NCBI RefSeq assembly: GCF_019972155.1
Contig: NZ_BOVL01000019.1
Span: forward strand, 475,877 to 539,876
Direction: 5' to 3'
Length of the DNA stretch: 64,000 nucleotides
Source of the DNA: Bradyrhizobium sp. RD5-C2
GTDB lineage: Bacteria; Pseudomonadota; Alphaproteobacteria; Rhizobiales; Xanthobacteraceae
Shown here one piece after another: positions 56,784 to 64,000 of the stretch (position 1 is the first letter of the stretch; every line of letters starts with the position of its first letter). Both the position numbers and the translations under genes were made by a program. The notes under the pieces are model-generated. The model was not told the DNA's origin and did not search any database. It saw nothing but the letters and a program-made list of their open reading frames with translations.

Positions 56784-57968
56784 ATGCGCGGACTTCGCGC
56801 GATTGTCTTGTTCGCGGCTTTCGTGGCCGCCTGTGGCCCGGCCAAGGCGGCCGAGACCGAACTGATCCTCGGCCAGACCATGCCCTATAGCGGGCCGGCA
56901 TCGGCGCTGAGCGCGGTCGGCAAGGTGCAGACCCGCTATTTCCAGATGATCAACGATCGCGGCGGCATCAACGGCCACAAAGTGAAGCTGATCTCGCTCG
57001 ATGACGGCTACAGCCCGCCGAAGGCCGTGGAGCAGACCCGCAGGCTGATCGAGAACGACGAGGCGGTCGCGATCTTCGGCAGCATGGGGACGGCGCAGAA
57101 TGCCGCGGTCCAGAAATATCTCAACGCCAAGAAGATCCCCCAGCTGTTCGTGTTCGCGGCCAGCGAGCGCTTTGCCGATCCGAAGACGAGCCCCTACACC
57201 ATCTCGGGGATGACGTTGTTCAGCACCGAGGCTGCGATCTACGCGCGGCTGGTGGCCGAGCACACGCCGGCCTCGCGCGTCGCCGTGCTGTACCAGAACG
57301 ACGACTACGGCCGCGAGTATCTGCGCAGCTTCAAGGCCGAACTGGCCCGGCTCGATCCCAAGGCCGAGATCGTCGCGGCCTCGCCCTACGAGGTCACGTC
57401 GCCGACGGTCGATTCGCAGGTCGTTGCGCTCGCCAGCACCAATGCCAACGTCTTTCTCAATGCGTCGACCGGCAAGTTCACCTCGCAGGCGATCCGCCAG
57501 GCAGGTGAGCTTGGCTGGCATGCGCAGCAGTTCCTGCCGATCGGCAGCAACTTCGTGCCGACCATCCTCAAGCCGGCCGGGCTCGAAAACGCCAAGGGCG
57601 CGATCTCGGCGACGCCGACCAAGTCGGTCGGTGATCCCGAATGGGCCAACGATCCCGCTTATCTGGAGTGGCTGGCTTTCATGAAGAGATACTATCCCGA
57701 GGGGGATATCGAGGATCAGCTCAACTTCACCGGATGGAACGTCGCGGTCCTCATGACCAAGGTCATCGAGGCCTGCGGCGACGATCTGTCCCGGCAAAAC
57801 ATCATGAAGCAGGCGACCGCGCTGAAGAACCTTGCGCTTCCGGGCCTGATCCCGGGCATCACCGTCAACAGCAGCCCGGACGATTATCGCCTGATCACCT
57901 CGCTGCGGCCGCAGCGTTTCGACGGCGAGCGCTGGGTGCCGATATCAGGCGTCATGGCCGCGCAATGA
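56784..57968 (+). CDS. branched-chain-type ABC substrate-binding protein (MarR-regulon)
   Basis: The protein has 394 residues from ATG 56784 (AGGGAGGAG upstream). A lipoprotein-like signal is possible (F-V-A-A-C-G-P-A-K-A); otherwise cleavage follows A-K-A-A. The LivK-type fold resembles the paralogues at 30517 and 31980 (M-P-Y-S-G-P-A-S-A, G-G-I-N-G, S-P-P-K-A-V-E-Q). No permease or ATPase is adjacent. Regulated with the Rieske genes, it probably binds their aromatic substrate. Confidence 0.88.
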   Translation: MRGLRAIVLFAAFVAACGPAKAAETELILGQTMPYSGPASALSAVGKVQTRYFQMINDRGGINGHKVKLISLDDGYSPPKAVEQTRRLIENDEAVAIFGSMGTAQNAAVQKYLNAKKIPQLFVFAASERFADPKTSPYTISGMTLFSTEAAIYARLVAEHTPASRVAVLYQNDDYGREYLRSFKAELARLDPKAEIVAASPYEVTSPTVDSQVVALASTNANVFLNASTGKFTSQAIRQAGELGWHAQQFLPIGSNFVPTILKPAGLENAKGAISATPTKSVGDPEWANDPAYLEWLAFMKRYYPEGDIEDQLNFTGWNVAVLMTKVIEACGDDLSRQNIMKQATALKNLALPGLIPGITVNSSPDDYRLITSLRPQRFDGERWVPISGVMAAQ

Positions 57969-58002
57969 GTGTCGGCCGATGATCGTGGATCGAGCGCGGC
58001 CG

Positions 58003-58980
58003 CTAGCGGCCGCGCCTAAGCTCCTCGGTGGCGCGCCGGAGCACCTCGTGAAGCCATTCGTGCGACGGTTCGCCCTCGACGCGCTCGTGCCACAGCAGCC
58101 GAACCTCCACGGGGGTCGTGGTGTAGGGCAGTTCATGGGTCGTGATCGCATGGGCCTGCTCGAGCGCCCGCGCCAGCGGCCGCGGGACGATCGCCGCCAA
58201 TTCGGAATCGATCAGCAGCGCGGGCAGGGCAAGGAAATGCGGCAGCGAGACCGCGATCCGTGGCGGCCGGTCGCTGTCGGCCAGCGCCCGTTCGAGCGCC
58301 GGGCGGTCGTACATCTCGGAACGTCTGGCGAGCCCACGCTCGGAGATGAAGCCGCCGATCGCGCCCTCCTGCTCGCCGCCGAAGGAGACGACGACCAGCG
58401 GCAAGCTCGCGAGCTTTGCCTTGTCGAGCCGGCCGAGCTTGCGCTTTTTGCCGACGATCAGCACGTCGTCATATTCGAACAGCAGCGCCGTGCGGAAGCG
58501 GCTCGGCGGCGACGAGAACACGCCGATGGCGACGTCGATGCGGCCGAGATCGATCTGCTCGGCAAGATCGATCCGCGTCACCGGCTTGATGGTGAGGTCG
58601 ATCGCCGGCGCTTCCCGGCTCAGGATCTTCAGCAGCGGCGGCGCCAGCACCATCGTGGTGAAGTCGTTGGCGGCGAGCGTGAACGGCTTGGTCGAGACCG
58701 CGGGCGCAAAGGTCGGCAACTCGACCGCGGCTTCCAGCGATCGCAGCGCCTGGCGCACCTGCGGCGCCATGGTCAGCGCGCGCGCCGTCGGCTGCATTCC
58801 GGTGGCGGTGCGGACGAACAGCTCGTCATCCAGCATCTCGCGCAGCCGCGCCAGCGAGTGGCTCACGGCGGATTGGCTCAGCGCGACCTTCTGGCTGGCG
58901 CGCAGCACGCTGCGCTCCTCCATGACGGCGTCGAACACCTTGAGCAGGTTCAGGTCCAGGGTCTTGAAGGAAACGGACAC
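58003..58980 (-). CDS. LysR family transcriptional regulator
   Basis: The protein has 325 residues. The N-terminal winged helix (9-66) reads L-D-L-N-L-L-K-V-F-D-A-V-M, S-V-L-R-A-S-Q-K-V-A-L-S-Q-S-A-V-S-H-S-L-A-R-L-R, followed by a periplasmic-binding-like ligand domain. It belongs to the NodD/PcpR-like group. It is divergent from the binding protein and pnb genes starting at 59212, so it is the probable activator of that operon; a LysR gene (pnbR) plays this role in Pseudomonas. Equivalence is inferred from position only. Confidence 0.85.
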   Translation of the reverse strand: MSVSFKTLDLNLLKVFDAVMEERSVLRASQKVALSQSAVSHSLARLREMLDDELFVRTATGMQPTARALTMAPQVRQALRSLEAAVELPTFAPAVSTKPFTLAANDFTTMVLAPPLLKILSREAPAIDLTIKPVTRIDLAEQIDLGRIDVAIGVFSSPPSRFRTALLFEYDDVLIVGKKRKLGRLDKAKLASLPLVVVSFGGEQEGAIGGFISERGLARRSEMYDRPALERALADSDRPPRIAVSLPHFLALPALLIDSELAAIVPRPLARALEQAHAITTHELPYTTTPVEVRLLWHERVEGEPSHEWLHEVLRRATEELRRGR

Positions 58981-59211
58981 GCCGAGAGTCCCGTCTGTTG
59001 CGGATCGCGCGCCTCGATCAAATTCTGCGATCGCGCGCAGTTAAGGCCAGCCGCCCGGCCGATGCAACCGATCGGATTGTCCGAGCGCGCGTCGCCGCAT
59101 CGCCGCGGTCCGCGTTCTGAAGGCGGTTCAGGATCACCCTGCAAGACTTTCACTTCCGCAATCCAGCGTTCTGGCCAAGATTGCCGGCGCCGGGTTGGGA
59201 GGAAGCAACAG

Positions 59212-60441
59212 ATGAATGCCTCAGTGCAATCGGACCATGGTGGCGCGTGCAAGTCGCTCGGGTTGGCGCTGGCGCTCATGATGCTCGCAGCGCCGGCGAT
59301 GGCGCAGAACGGGCCGGTCAGGCTCGGCGTGCTGACCGACATGTCGTCGCTCTACGCTGACAATGGCGGTCAGGGCTCGGTCGTCGCGGCGCAGATGGCG
59401 ATCGACGATTTCAAGGGCAAGGTGCTCGGGCGCTCGATCGAGATCGTCGCGGGAGATCACCAGAACAAGGCGGATATCGGTGCTGCGATCACCCGCCGGT
59501 GGCTGGAGAACGAGAACGTCGAGGCGATCCTCGACGTGCCGAATTCCGCGGTGGCGCTGGCCGTGCAGGGTATCACTCGTGACAAGAAGAAGCTGTTTCT
59601 CGCCACCGGCGCGGCCACCTCCCGCCTGACCGGCGACGAGTGCTCGCCGACCGGCATCCACTGGACTTACGACACCTACGCGCTGTCGCAGGGGACGACG
59701 AAAGCGATTTCGCGTCTCGGCGCCAAATCCTGGTTTTTCGTTTCAGCCGATTATTCGCTCGGGGTGCAGCTCGAGGCCGACAGCCGCAAGGTGATCGATG
59801 CCACCGGCGGCAAGGTCGTTGGCGCCGTCAAGCACCCGATCAATACGCCCGATTTCTCGTCCTTCCTGTTGCAGGCGCAGGCCTCCAAGGCGGACGTGAT
59901 CGCGCTCGCTGACGCCGGCGGTGACTTCGTCAACGCCGTGAAGCAGGCGGGGGAGTTCGGTGTGACGCGCGAGCAGAAGCTTGTCGGCCTGCTCGTCTTC
60001 ATCAACGACATTCACAGTCTTGGGCTCCCGAGCGCGCAAGGCCTGATGCTCAGCTCGGCCTTCTACTGGGATCTCAACGACGAGACGCGGGCCTGGTCGA
60101 AGCGCTTCATTGAGAAGACGAAGAAGGTGCCGTCGATGATCCATGCCGGCACCTATGGCGCAGTCATGCACTACCTCAAGGCGGTCGAGGCCGCCGGCAC
60201 GCTCGATGGGCCGACCGTTGCCGCGAAGATGCGCGAATTGCCTGTCAATGATTTCATGACCCGCAACGGCAAGATCCGGCAGGACGGCCGGCTGGTCCGC
60301 GACATGTATCTGTTCCGCGTCAAGTCGCCGGAGCAGTCGAAGTACCAGTTCGACTACTACCAGCTCCTAGCCACCATCCCCGGGGAAGAGGCCTTCAGAC
60401 CGATGGAGGACGGCGGATGTCCGCTTCTGAAGAAGTCGTGA
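59212..60441 (+). CDS. ABC-type aromatic-acid-like substrate-binding protein
   Basis: The protein has 409 residues from ATG 59212 (GGGAGGA upstream); the much longer upstream open frame is antisense to the LysR gene and is rejected. A late signal peptide (A-L-M-M-L-A-A-P-A-M-A) is followed by a type I binding fold (V-R-L-G-V-L-T-D-M-S-S-L-Y-A-D-N-G-G). This Y-x-D-x-x-G group includes proteins binding aromatic acids. It overlaps the nitroreductase gene by 25 bases. Confidence 0.85.
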   Translation: MNASVQSDHGGACKSLGLALALMMLAAPAMAQNGPVRLGVLTDMSSLYADNGGQGSVVAAQMAIDDFKGKVLGRSIEIVAGDHQNKADIGAAITRRWLENENVEAILDVPNSAVALAVQGITRDKKKLFLATGAATSRLTGDECSPTGIHWTYDTYALSQGTTKAISRLGAKSWFFVSADYSLGVQLEADSRKVIDATGGKVVGAVKHPINTPDFSSFLLQAQASKADVIALADAGGDFVNAVKQAGEFGVTREQKLVGLLVFINDIHSLGLPSAQGLMLSSAFYWDLNDETRAWSKRFIEKTKKVPSMIHAGTYGAVMHYLKAVEAAGTLDGPTVAAKMRELPVNDFMTRNGKIRQDGRLVRDMYLFRVKSPEQSKYQFDYYQLLATIPGEEAFRPMEDGGCPLLKKS

Positions 60442-61145
60442 TCGAGCAGGGCGCAACGTGCGAGCTTGCGCGCAATCCGATCGACGAGGTGATCGCCGGC
60501 CGGCTCTCTTGCCGTGAGTTCTCCGGCAGTCCCGTCTCGCGATCGACCATCGAGCAGATCCTGCGTGTGGCGCGCTTTGCGCCGAGCGGCGCCAACATCC
60601 AGCCCTGGCACGTCTACGTGCTGGCAGGCGCAGCGAAGGCTGAAGTGTCGGCTGCGCTTCTGCACGCGTATGAGACCGAGCCGAACGAGCACGTCTCCGA
60701 ATATCAATACTACGCCAGCGCGTTTCCGGAGCCGTATCTTGGTCGCCGCCAGACGTTCGGGCGATTGTTCTATGACTCGCTCGGGATCGCACAGAGCGAC
60801 ATGGCGGCGCGGAGCAGGCAGACCGCGAAGAACTTTGCGTTCTTCGGTGCGCCGGTTGGATTGATCGTCACCATCGACCGTCGCCTCGCGATGGGCAGCT
60901 GGCTCGATCTCGGCATGTTCATCCAGAACGTGATGCTGGCGGCGGTCGGCCGCGGACTGCAATCATGTCCGCAGGAAACCTTCGCCAAGTACCACCGGAT
61001 ATTGCGCCCGGCCCTGTCGATCCCCGCGGAGCAGATGGTGGCCTGCGGGATCTCGATGGGACATCCCAAGCATCAGGCGAGAGCGCGGCTGATGCCGCGT
61101 GCAGATCTGGAGGCGTTCGCCTCCTTCAAGGGTTTCGAGAACTAG
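60417..61145 (+). CDS. pnbA: nitroreductase, probable 4-nitrobenzoate reductase
   Basis: The protein has 242 residues. It contains R-x-S-C-R-E-F near residue 30, A-P-S-G-A-N-I-Q-P-W-H for FMN binding, and a late G-R-G-L-Q-S-C-P-Q-E. These are nitroreductase-family motifs. GGAGG lies 7 bases before the ATG, so this start is preferred over a GTG at 60438. It reduces a nitroarene to a hydroxylamine with NAD(P)H. The PnbB-like gene next to it makes 4-nitrobenzoate the best substrate; biochemical proof is lacking. Confidence 0.75.
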   Translation: MSASEEVVIEQGATCELARNPIDEVIAGRLSCREFSGSPVSRSTIEQILRVARFAPSGANIQPWHVYVLAGAAKAEVSAALLHAYETEPNEHVSEYQYYASAFPEPYLGRRQTFGRLFYDSLGIAQSDMAARSRQTAKNFAFFGAPVGLIVTIDRRLAMGSWLDLGMFIQNVMLAAVGRGLQSCPQETFAKYHRILRPALSIPAEQMVACGISMGHPKHQARARLMPRADLEAFASFKGFEN

Positions 61146-61159
61146 AACAGGAGACAGCC

Positions 61160-61699
61160 ATGGGAAGCCGTGAGCAGCTTATCGAACGCAGCATTCCGTT
61201 TCTGCGCGAAGTCAAGGACATGACGCCGAGCGCGGCGATGGAGCGATGGCTCAACGAGACCTATGGAGAGGGCAGCGCGCTCTACCAGGATCTCGCGCGT
61301 CTCATCAAAATGGGGGTCGAGGAGGGCTGGGCGGCGAACCAGGAAGTCGAAGGCCCGAACTATCGGCGCAGCCGCATCCTCGAGCCGGTCCCGGAAACGT
61401 TCCAGTTCAGCATCACCGCAGTCTACATGAATAGCACCGATCCGCGTCGCTTCAAGGACGAGGACGATCACGACGTGCTGCGCGGGCAATATCACGGCCA
61501 TCCCTATGGCGAACTCAACCTCGTCGTTCCCCTCGACAAGGGCGCCGAGTTGAAGGGGTTGCAGGGCTGGCAAGGACCGGGCTGGACCGCGCCGGATCCC
61601 GGCAGCCGGCATTATCCGGAAGTGAGGGGCGGCGCTGTCATCGCGCTGTTCTATTTGCCGGCCGGGCGCATCTCGTATGACTTCAAGGCGCCGGCCTGA
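61160..61699 (+). CDS. pnbB: probable 4-hydroxylaminobenzoate lyase (PnbB/DUF4863)
   Basis: The protein has 179 residues. M-G-S-R-E-Q-L-I-E-R-S-I-P-F-L-R-E-V-K-D-M-T-P and a cupin-like core Y-H-G-H-P-Y-G-E-L-N-L-V-V-P-L, then H-Y-P-E-V-R-G-G-A-V-I-A-L-F-Y-L-P-A-G-R-I, fit the DUF4863/hydroxylaminobenzoate lyase family. That enzyme converts 4-hydroxylaminobenzoate to protocatechuate and ammonium. It lies 14 bases after pnbA and 43 before pcaH copy 2, which would consume the product. The context is very strong; identification is from memory of the family. Confidence 0.75.
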   Translation: MGSREQLIERSIPFLREVKDMTPSAAMERWLNETYGEGSALYQDLARLIKMGVEEGWAANQEVEGPNYRRSRILEPVPETFQFSITAVYMNSTDPRRFKDEDDHDVLRGQYHGHPYGELNLVVPLDKGAELKGLQGWQGPGWTAPDPGSRHYPEVRGGAVIALFYLPAGRISYDFKAPA

Positions 61700-61742
61700 C
61701 GTCGGGCTGGTGGCTGGCGGCGAACCCGTCTGGAGAAGACAC

Positions 61743-62444
61743 ATGACGTTGATCTATCCGGTCACTTCGAACAGCGTTCATCCTGCGCGGCTGTCTCCGG
61801 CCTACCGGAGCGCGCTCAAGCGCTCGCCGCAGAAGCCGCTGATCCCGATGCGGCACACGCTCTCCGAGCTGACCGGGCCGGCCTATGGTCACGAGACGGT
61901 GCGCGCGCACGACAATGATCTCACCATCCAGGCCAAGGGTGAGCCGCTCGGCGAGCGCATCATCGTGCACGGTCATGTGCGCGACGAGGACGGCCGCGGC
62001 GTCCCGAATACGCTGGTCGAGCTGTGGCAGGCCAATGCCTGCGGCCGCTACATCCACGTCGTCGACCAGCATCCGGCGCCACTCGATCCCAACTTCACCG
62101 GCGCCGGCCGCACACAGAGCGATGACAAGGGCTACTACAAGTTCATCACCATCAAGCCGGGCGCGTATCCCTGGGGCAATCACGACAATGCGTGGCGTCC
62201 CGCCCATATCCACTTCTCGGTGTTCGGCCATTCCTTCGTCTCGCGTCTGGTCACGCAGATGTATTTCCCCGGCGATCCGCTGTTCCCGTTCGATCCGATC
62301 TTCAACTCGGTGACCGACGAGAAGGCGCGGGCGCGGATGATCTCGTCGTTCGATCTTGAGAACACCCAGCCGGAATGGGCGCTGTGCTATCGCTTCGATA
62401 TCGTGCTGCGCGGGCGCAACGCCACGCCGATGGAGACCAAATAA
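61743..62444 (+). CDS. pcaH: protocatechuate 3,4-dioxygenase beta subunit, copy 2
   Basis: The protein has 233 residues from ATG 61743. The same Fe ligands as copy 1 are kept (Tyr103, Tyr142, His155, His157). About 94% of residues are identical. The changes fall in the N-terminal 25 residues (V-T-S-N-S-V for L-Q-S-L-A-A) and in surface positions such as D148 for H148. It sits directly downstream of pnbB, so nitrobenzoate carbon reaches ring cleavage within one operon. Confidence 0.93.
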   Translation: MTLIYPVTSNSVHPARLSPAYRSALKRSPQKPLIPMRHTLSELTGPAYGHETVRAHDNDLTIQAKGEPLGERIIVHGHVRDEDGRGVPNTLVELWQANACGRYIHVVDQHPAPLDPNFTGAGRTQSDDKGYYKFITIKPGAYPWGNHDNAWRPAHIHFSVFGHSFVSRLVTQMYFPGDPLFPFDPIFNSVTDEKARARMISSFDLENTQPEWALCYRFDIVLRGRNATPMETK

Positions 62445-63047
62445 GTGTCGAACCCGCGTCCTGATGGAATCACGCCCTCGCAGACCGTCGGCCCCTATTT
62501 CAAATACGGCCTGACGCCGAACGGCGAGTACGAATGGAACGACGCCTTCACCAGCAATCTCCTGACGCCTGACGCCTCGGGCGAACGCATCCGCGTCGAG
62601 GGCATCGTCTATGACGGCGACGGCGCCGTGATCCCGGACTGCATGCTGGAGATCTGGCAGGCTGACAGCCAGGGCCGTTTCTCCGATCCGCAGGATGCGC
62701 GCGCGCTGCCGAATTCCAGCTTCAAGGGCTTCGGTCGCTGCGGCACCGACAAGAGCGGCTTCTATTCGTTCGACACCATCAAGCCGGGCGTGGTGCCTGA
62801 CGCCGACGGCAAGCCGCAGGCGCCGCACATCTTGCTCGCGGTGTTCGCGCGCGGCATGCTGCTGCACCTCTATACCCGGATCTATTTCGACGACGAAGCC
62901 GGCAACGCCGGCGATGCCGTGCTCGCATTGGTGCCGGCCGACCGCCGCGCCACCTTGATCGCCAGGCGCAAGGCGGGTGCGGGCAACGTCTACACGTTCG
63001 ATGTCCACCTGCAGGGCGACAACGAGACCGTGTTCTTCGACGTCTAG
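62445..63047 (+). CDS. pcaG: protocatechuate 3,4-dioxygenase alpha subunit, copy 2
   Basis: The protein has 200 residues with a GTG start immediately after the pcaH stop. It is two residues longer at the N-terminus than copy 1 (N-P inserted) and about 96% identical, with changes such as G-F-Y-S-F for G-A-Y-A-F and G-A-G-N-V for G-S-G-N-T. It ends the pnb-pca run; a strong hairpin follows at 63099. Confidence 0.93.
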   Translation: MSNPRPDGITPSQTVGPYFKYGLTPNGEYEWNDAFTSNLLTPDASGERIRVEGIVYDGDGAVIPDCMLEIWQADSQGRFSDPQDARALPNSSFKGFGRCGTDKSGFYSFDTIKPGVVPDADGKPQAPHILLAVFARGMLLHLYTRIYFDDEAGNAGDAVLALVPADRRATLIARRKAGAGNVYTFDVHLQGDNETVFFDV

Positions 63048-63098
63048 CCGTTGACCGCGCCTGGCGGCACGCAAATCCAGCATTGAAGGAACGACCCA

Positions 63099-63129
63099 AA
63101 TCCGCTGCGCGCCTTCGCCGCAGCGGATT
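63099..63129. terminator. hairpin after pcaG copy 2
   Basis: A perfect 11-base stem AATCCGCTGCG / CGCAGCGGATT with a 9-base loop lies 51 bases past the pcaG stop and before the ArsR promoter. It has no T-run, so termination would be intrinsic but weak, or it only protects the transcript end. Confidence 0.45.
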
Positions 63130-63149
63130 CTGCTTGACTATGCGCGATC

Positions 63150-63176
63150 AGTTATATAGCAAGCTAGTTATATAAC
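63150..63176. promoter_or_regulatory. candidate ArsR operator
   Basis: AGTTATATA occurs twice (63150-63158 and 63166-63174), 16 bases apart, and the second copy is part of a perfect 10-base palindrome GTTATATAAC (63167-63176). It lies 17 bases before the ArsR start codon. The AT-rich symmetry and position suit autoregulation. Confidence 0.5.
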
Positions 63177-63192
63177 AGATGCGAGATCAAGC

Positions 63193-63516
63193 ATGCCCAA
63201 CCTCGACGCCGCCTTTTCCGCGCTCGCCGACCCGACCCGCCGGGCGATCCTGGCGCGTCTCGCCTTAGGCGAGGCGACTGTCATGGAGCTGGTCGAGCCG
63301 TTCGAGATGACCCAACCCGCGATCTCCCGCCATCTCAAGGTGCTCGAAGGCGCGGGCCTGATCGTGCGGCGCGTCGAAGGCACCAAGCGGCCGTGCCGGC
63401 TGGCGCCGACGGCGGTCGCCGAGATCGATCAATGGCTCGGCATGCTGCGGCGGGCGCTGGAAACCAACTACGACCGGCTGGACGGAGTGCTGGCCGCAAT
63501 GAAGCCTGAGAAATGA
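63193..63516 (+). CDS. ArsR family transcriptional regulator
   Basis: The protein has 107 residues: one winged helix (A-L-A-D-P-T-R-R-A-I-L-A-R-L, then M-T-Q-P-A-I-S-R-H-L-K-V-L-E-G-A-G-L-I). It lacks the metal-binding Cys pair of ArsR/SmtB sensors, as in the common ArsR-SRPBCC two-gene modules. Ten bases separate it from the SRPBCC gene. Confidence 0.9.
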   Translation: MPNLDAAFSALADPTRRAILARLALGEATVMELVEPFEMTQPAISRHLKVLEGAGLIVRRVEGTKRPCRLAPTAVAEIDQWLGMLRRALETNYDRLDGVLAAMKPEK

Positions 63517-63526
63517 AGGGTATCCC

Positions 63527-63991
63527 ATGAGCAAGTTGACGCTGAAGACCGAAGGCGACCGCTATATCATTGTCACCAGGCGCTTCGTCGCGCCGCCCGA
63601 AGCGGTGTATCGCGCGCATACCGAGCCGGAGCTATTGCAGAAGTGGCTGCTCGGTCCGGAAGGCTGGACCATGCCGGTCTGCGTCAGCGAGCTCAGGCCC
63701 GGCGGCAAGATCCGCTACGAATGGACCGACGGCAAGGGCGGCGGCTTTCATCTGACCGGCGAATATGTCGAGCTCGAACCGTTCAGCCGCATCGTGCATA
63801 TCGAGCGCATGCACCTGCCGGATCCGACGCCCGACAATCGTGTCGAGACGCGGTTTGCGCCCGACGGCAGCGGCACCGTGATGACGATGCGGATGACGCT
63901 GCCGGATGCCGAGACGCGCGCGGCGATGCTTGCGACCGGCATGGAGCACGGCATGGAAGACAGCTATGCTCGGCTCGACCGCATGAGCTGA
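63527..63991 (+). CDS. SRPBCC (AHSA1-like) domain protein
   Basis: The protein has 154 residues. R-R-F-V-A-P-P-E-A-V-Y-R-A-H-T-E-P-E-L-L-Q-K-W-L-L-G-P-E-G-W is the AHSA1/SRPBCC signature; the G-T-V-M-T-M-R-M-T-L strand follows. The fold makes a hydrophobic cavity for lipids or small molecules. Paired with ArsR it probably forms a two-gene unit of unknown ligand. Confidence 0.9.
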   Translation: MSKLTLKTEGDRYIIVTRRFVAPPEAVYRAHTEPELLQKWLLGPEGWTMPVCVSELRPGGKIRYEWTDGKGGGFHLTGEYVELEPFSRIVHIERMHLPDPTPDNRVETRFAPDGSGTVMTMRMTLPDAETRAAMLATGMEHGMEDSYARLDRMS

Positions 63992-64000
63992 GCACTTCCG

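Noticed and set aside
57979-59211. Long in-frame extension before the binding protein at 59212
   Set aside because: It is antisense to the LysR gene, and a signal peptide with a good ribosome site begins at 59212.
50783-63047. Composite transposon reading of the island between the two pcaHG copies
   Set aside because: No transposase, terminal inverted repeats or target duplication were seen; a plain gene duplication explains the repeats.

Overview
The window is chromosomal DNA from a high-GC alphaproteobacterium, most likely Bradyrhizobium or a close relative. The evidence is the strong G/C third-position bias, a RegS/RegR redox pair, an MmcB repair protein, several intergenic palindromic repeat families typical of Bradyrhizobiaceae, and many orphan Leu/Ile/Val-type substrate-binding proteins. 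No rRNA, tRNA, CRISPR array, transposase, integrase or phage gene was seen. All calls were made by reading the sequence; no database search was run.

Layout. 1-10 kb: a 5'-truncated hydrolase, a small secreted Cys-rich protein, an MpaB-type oxygenase divergent from a TetR regulator, a YccF membrane protein, a carboxymuconolactone decarboxylase-like protein, a GGDEF-EAL protein, an HWE-type histidine kinase, an SDR and a membrane class III nucleotide cyclase. 10-20 kb: LLM flavin monooxygenase, DHA2 efflux pump, PHB-depolymerase-like esterase, metallo-beta-lactamase-fold hydrolase, RMD1/YagE protein and two convergent GH13 enzymes whose stop ends overlap. 20-30 kb: MmcB, RegS/RegR, an ABC-2 exporter, intracellular PhaZ, a YgjP-type metallopeptidase, PBP1A and a DUF1330 protein. 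30-45 kb: two paralogous orphan substrate-binding proteins, Ogt, an operon of three tiny genes (two Cys-rich, one membrane peptide), a PAS kinase with FixJ-like and single-receiver regulators, GlnD, an Ssu-type ABC transporter, OsmC and a membrane protein. 46-49 kb: MutS.

49-63 kb is an aromatic-catabolism island. A thiolase (PcaF) and a first pcaHG pair lead into a MarR-associated unit: an SDR, a three-component Rieske oxygenase (oxygenase, Rieske ferredoxin, FAD reductase) and an orphan binding protein. A LysR regulator, a second binding protein, a nitroreductase (PnbA-like), a 4-hydroxylaminobenzoate lyase (PnbB-like) and a second, nearly identical pcaHG pair follow. The inferred route for the second half is 4-nitrobenzoate to 4-hydroxylaminobenzoate to protocatechuate to beta-carboxymuconate. 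The two pcaHG copies are direct repeats about 11 kb apart flanking the rest of the island. An ArsR/SRPBCC pair ends the window.

The strongest unexplained signals are: a 14-16 bp palindrome placed identically between the -35 and -10 elements of two promoters on either side of the Rieske/MarR block; the tiny Cys-rich operon at 34.6-35.1 kb; and a hairpin repeat whose two copies (15.0 and 33.9 kb) differ in sequence but keep perfect pairing.
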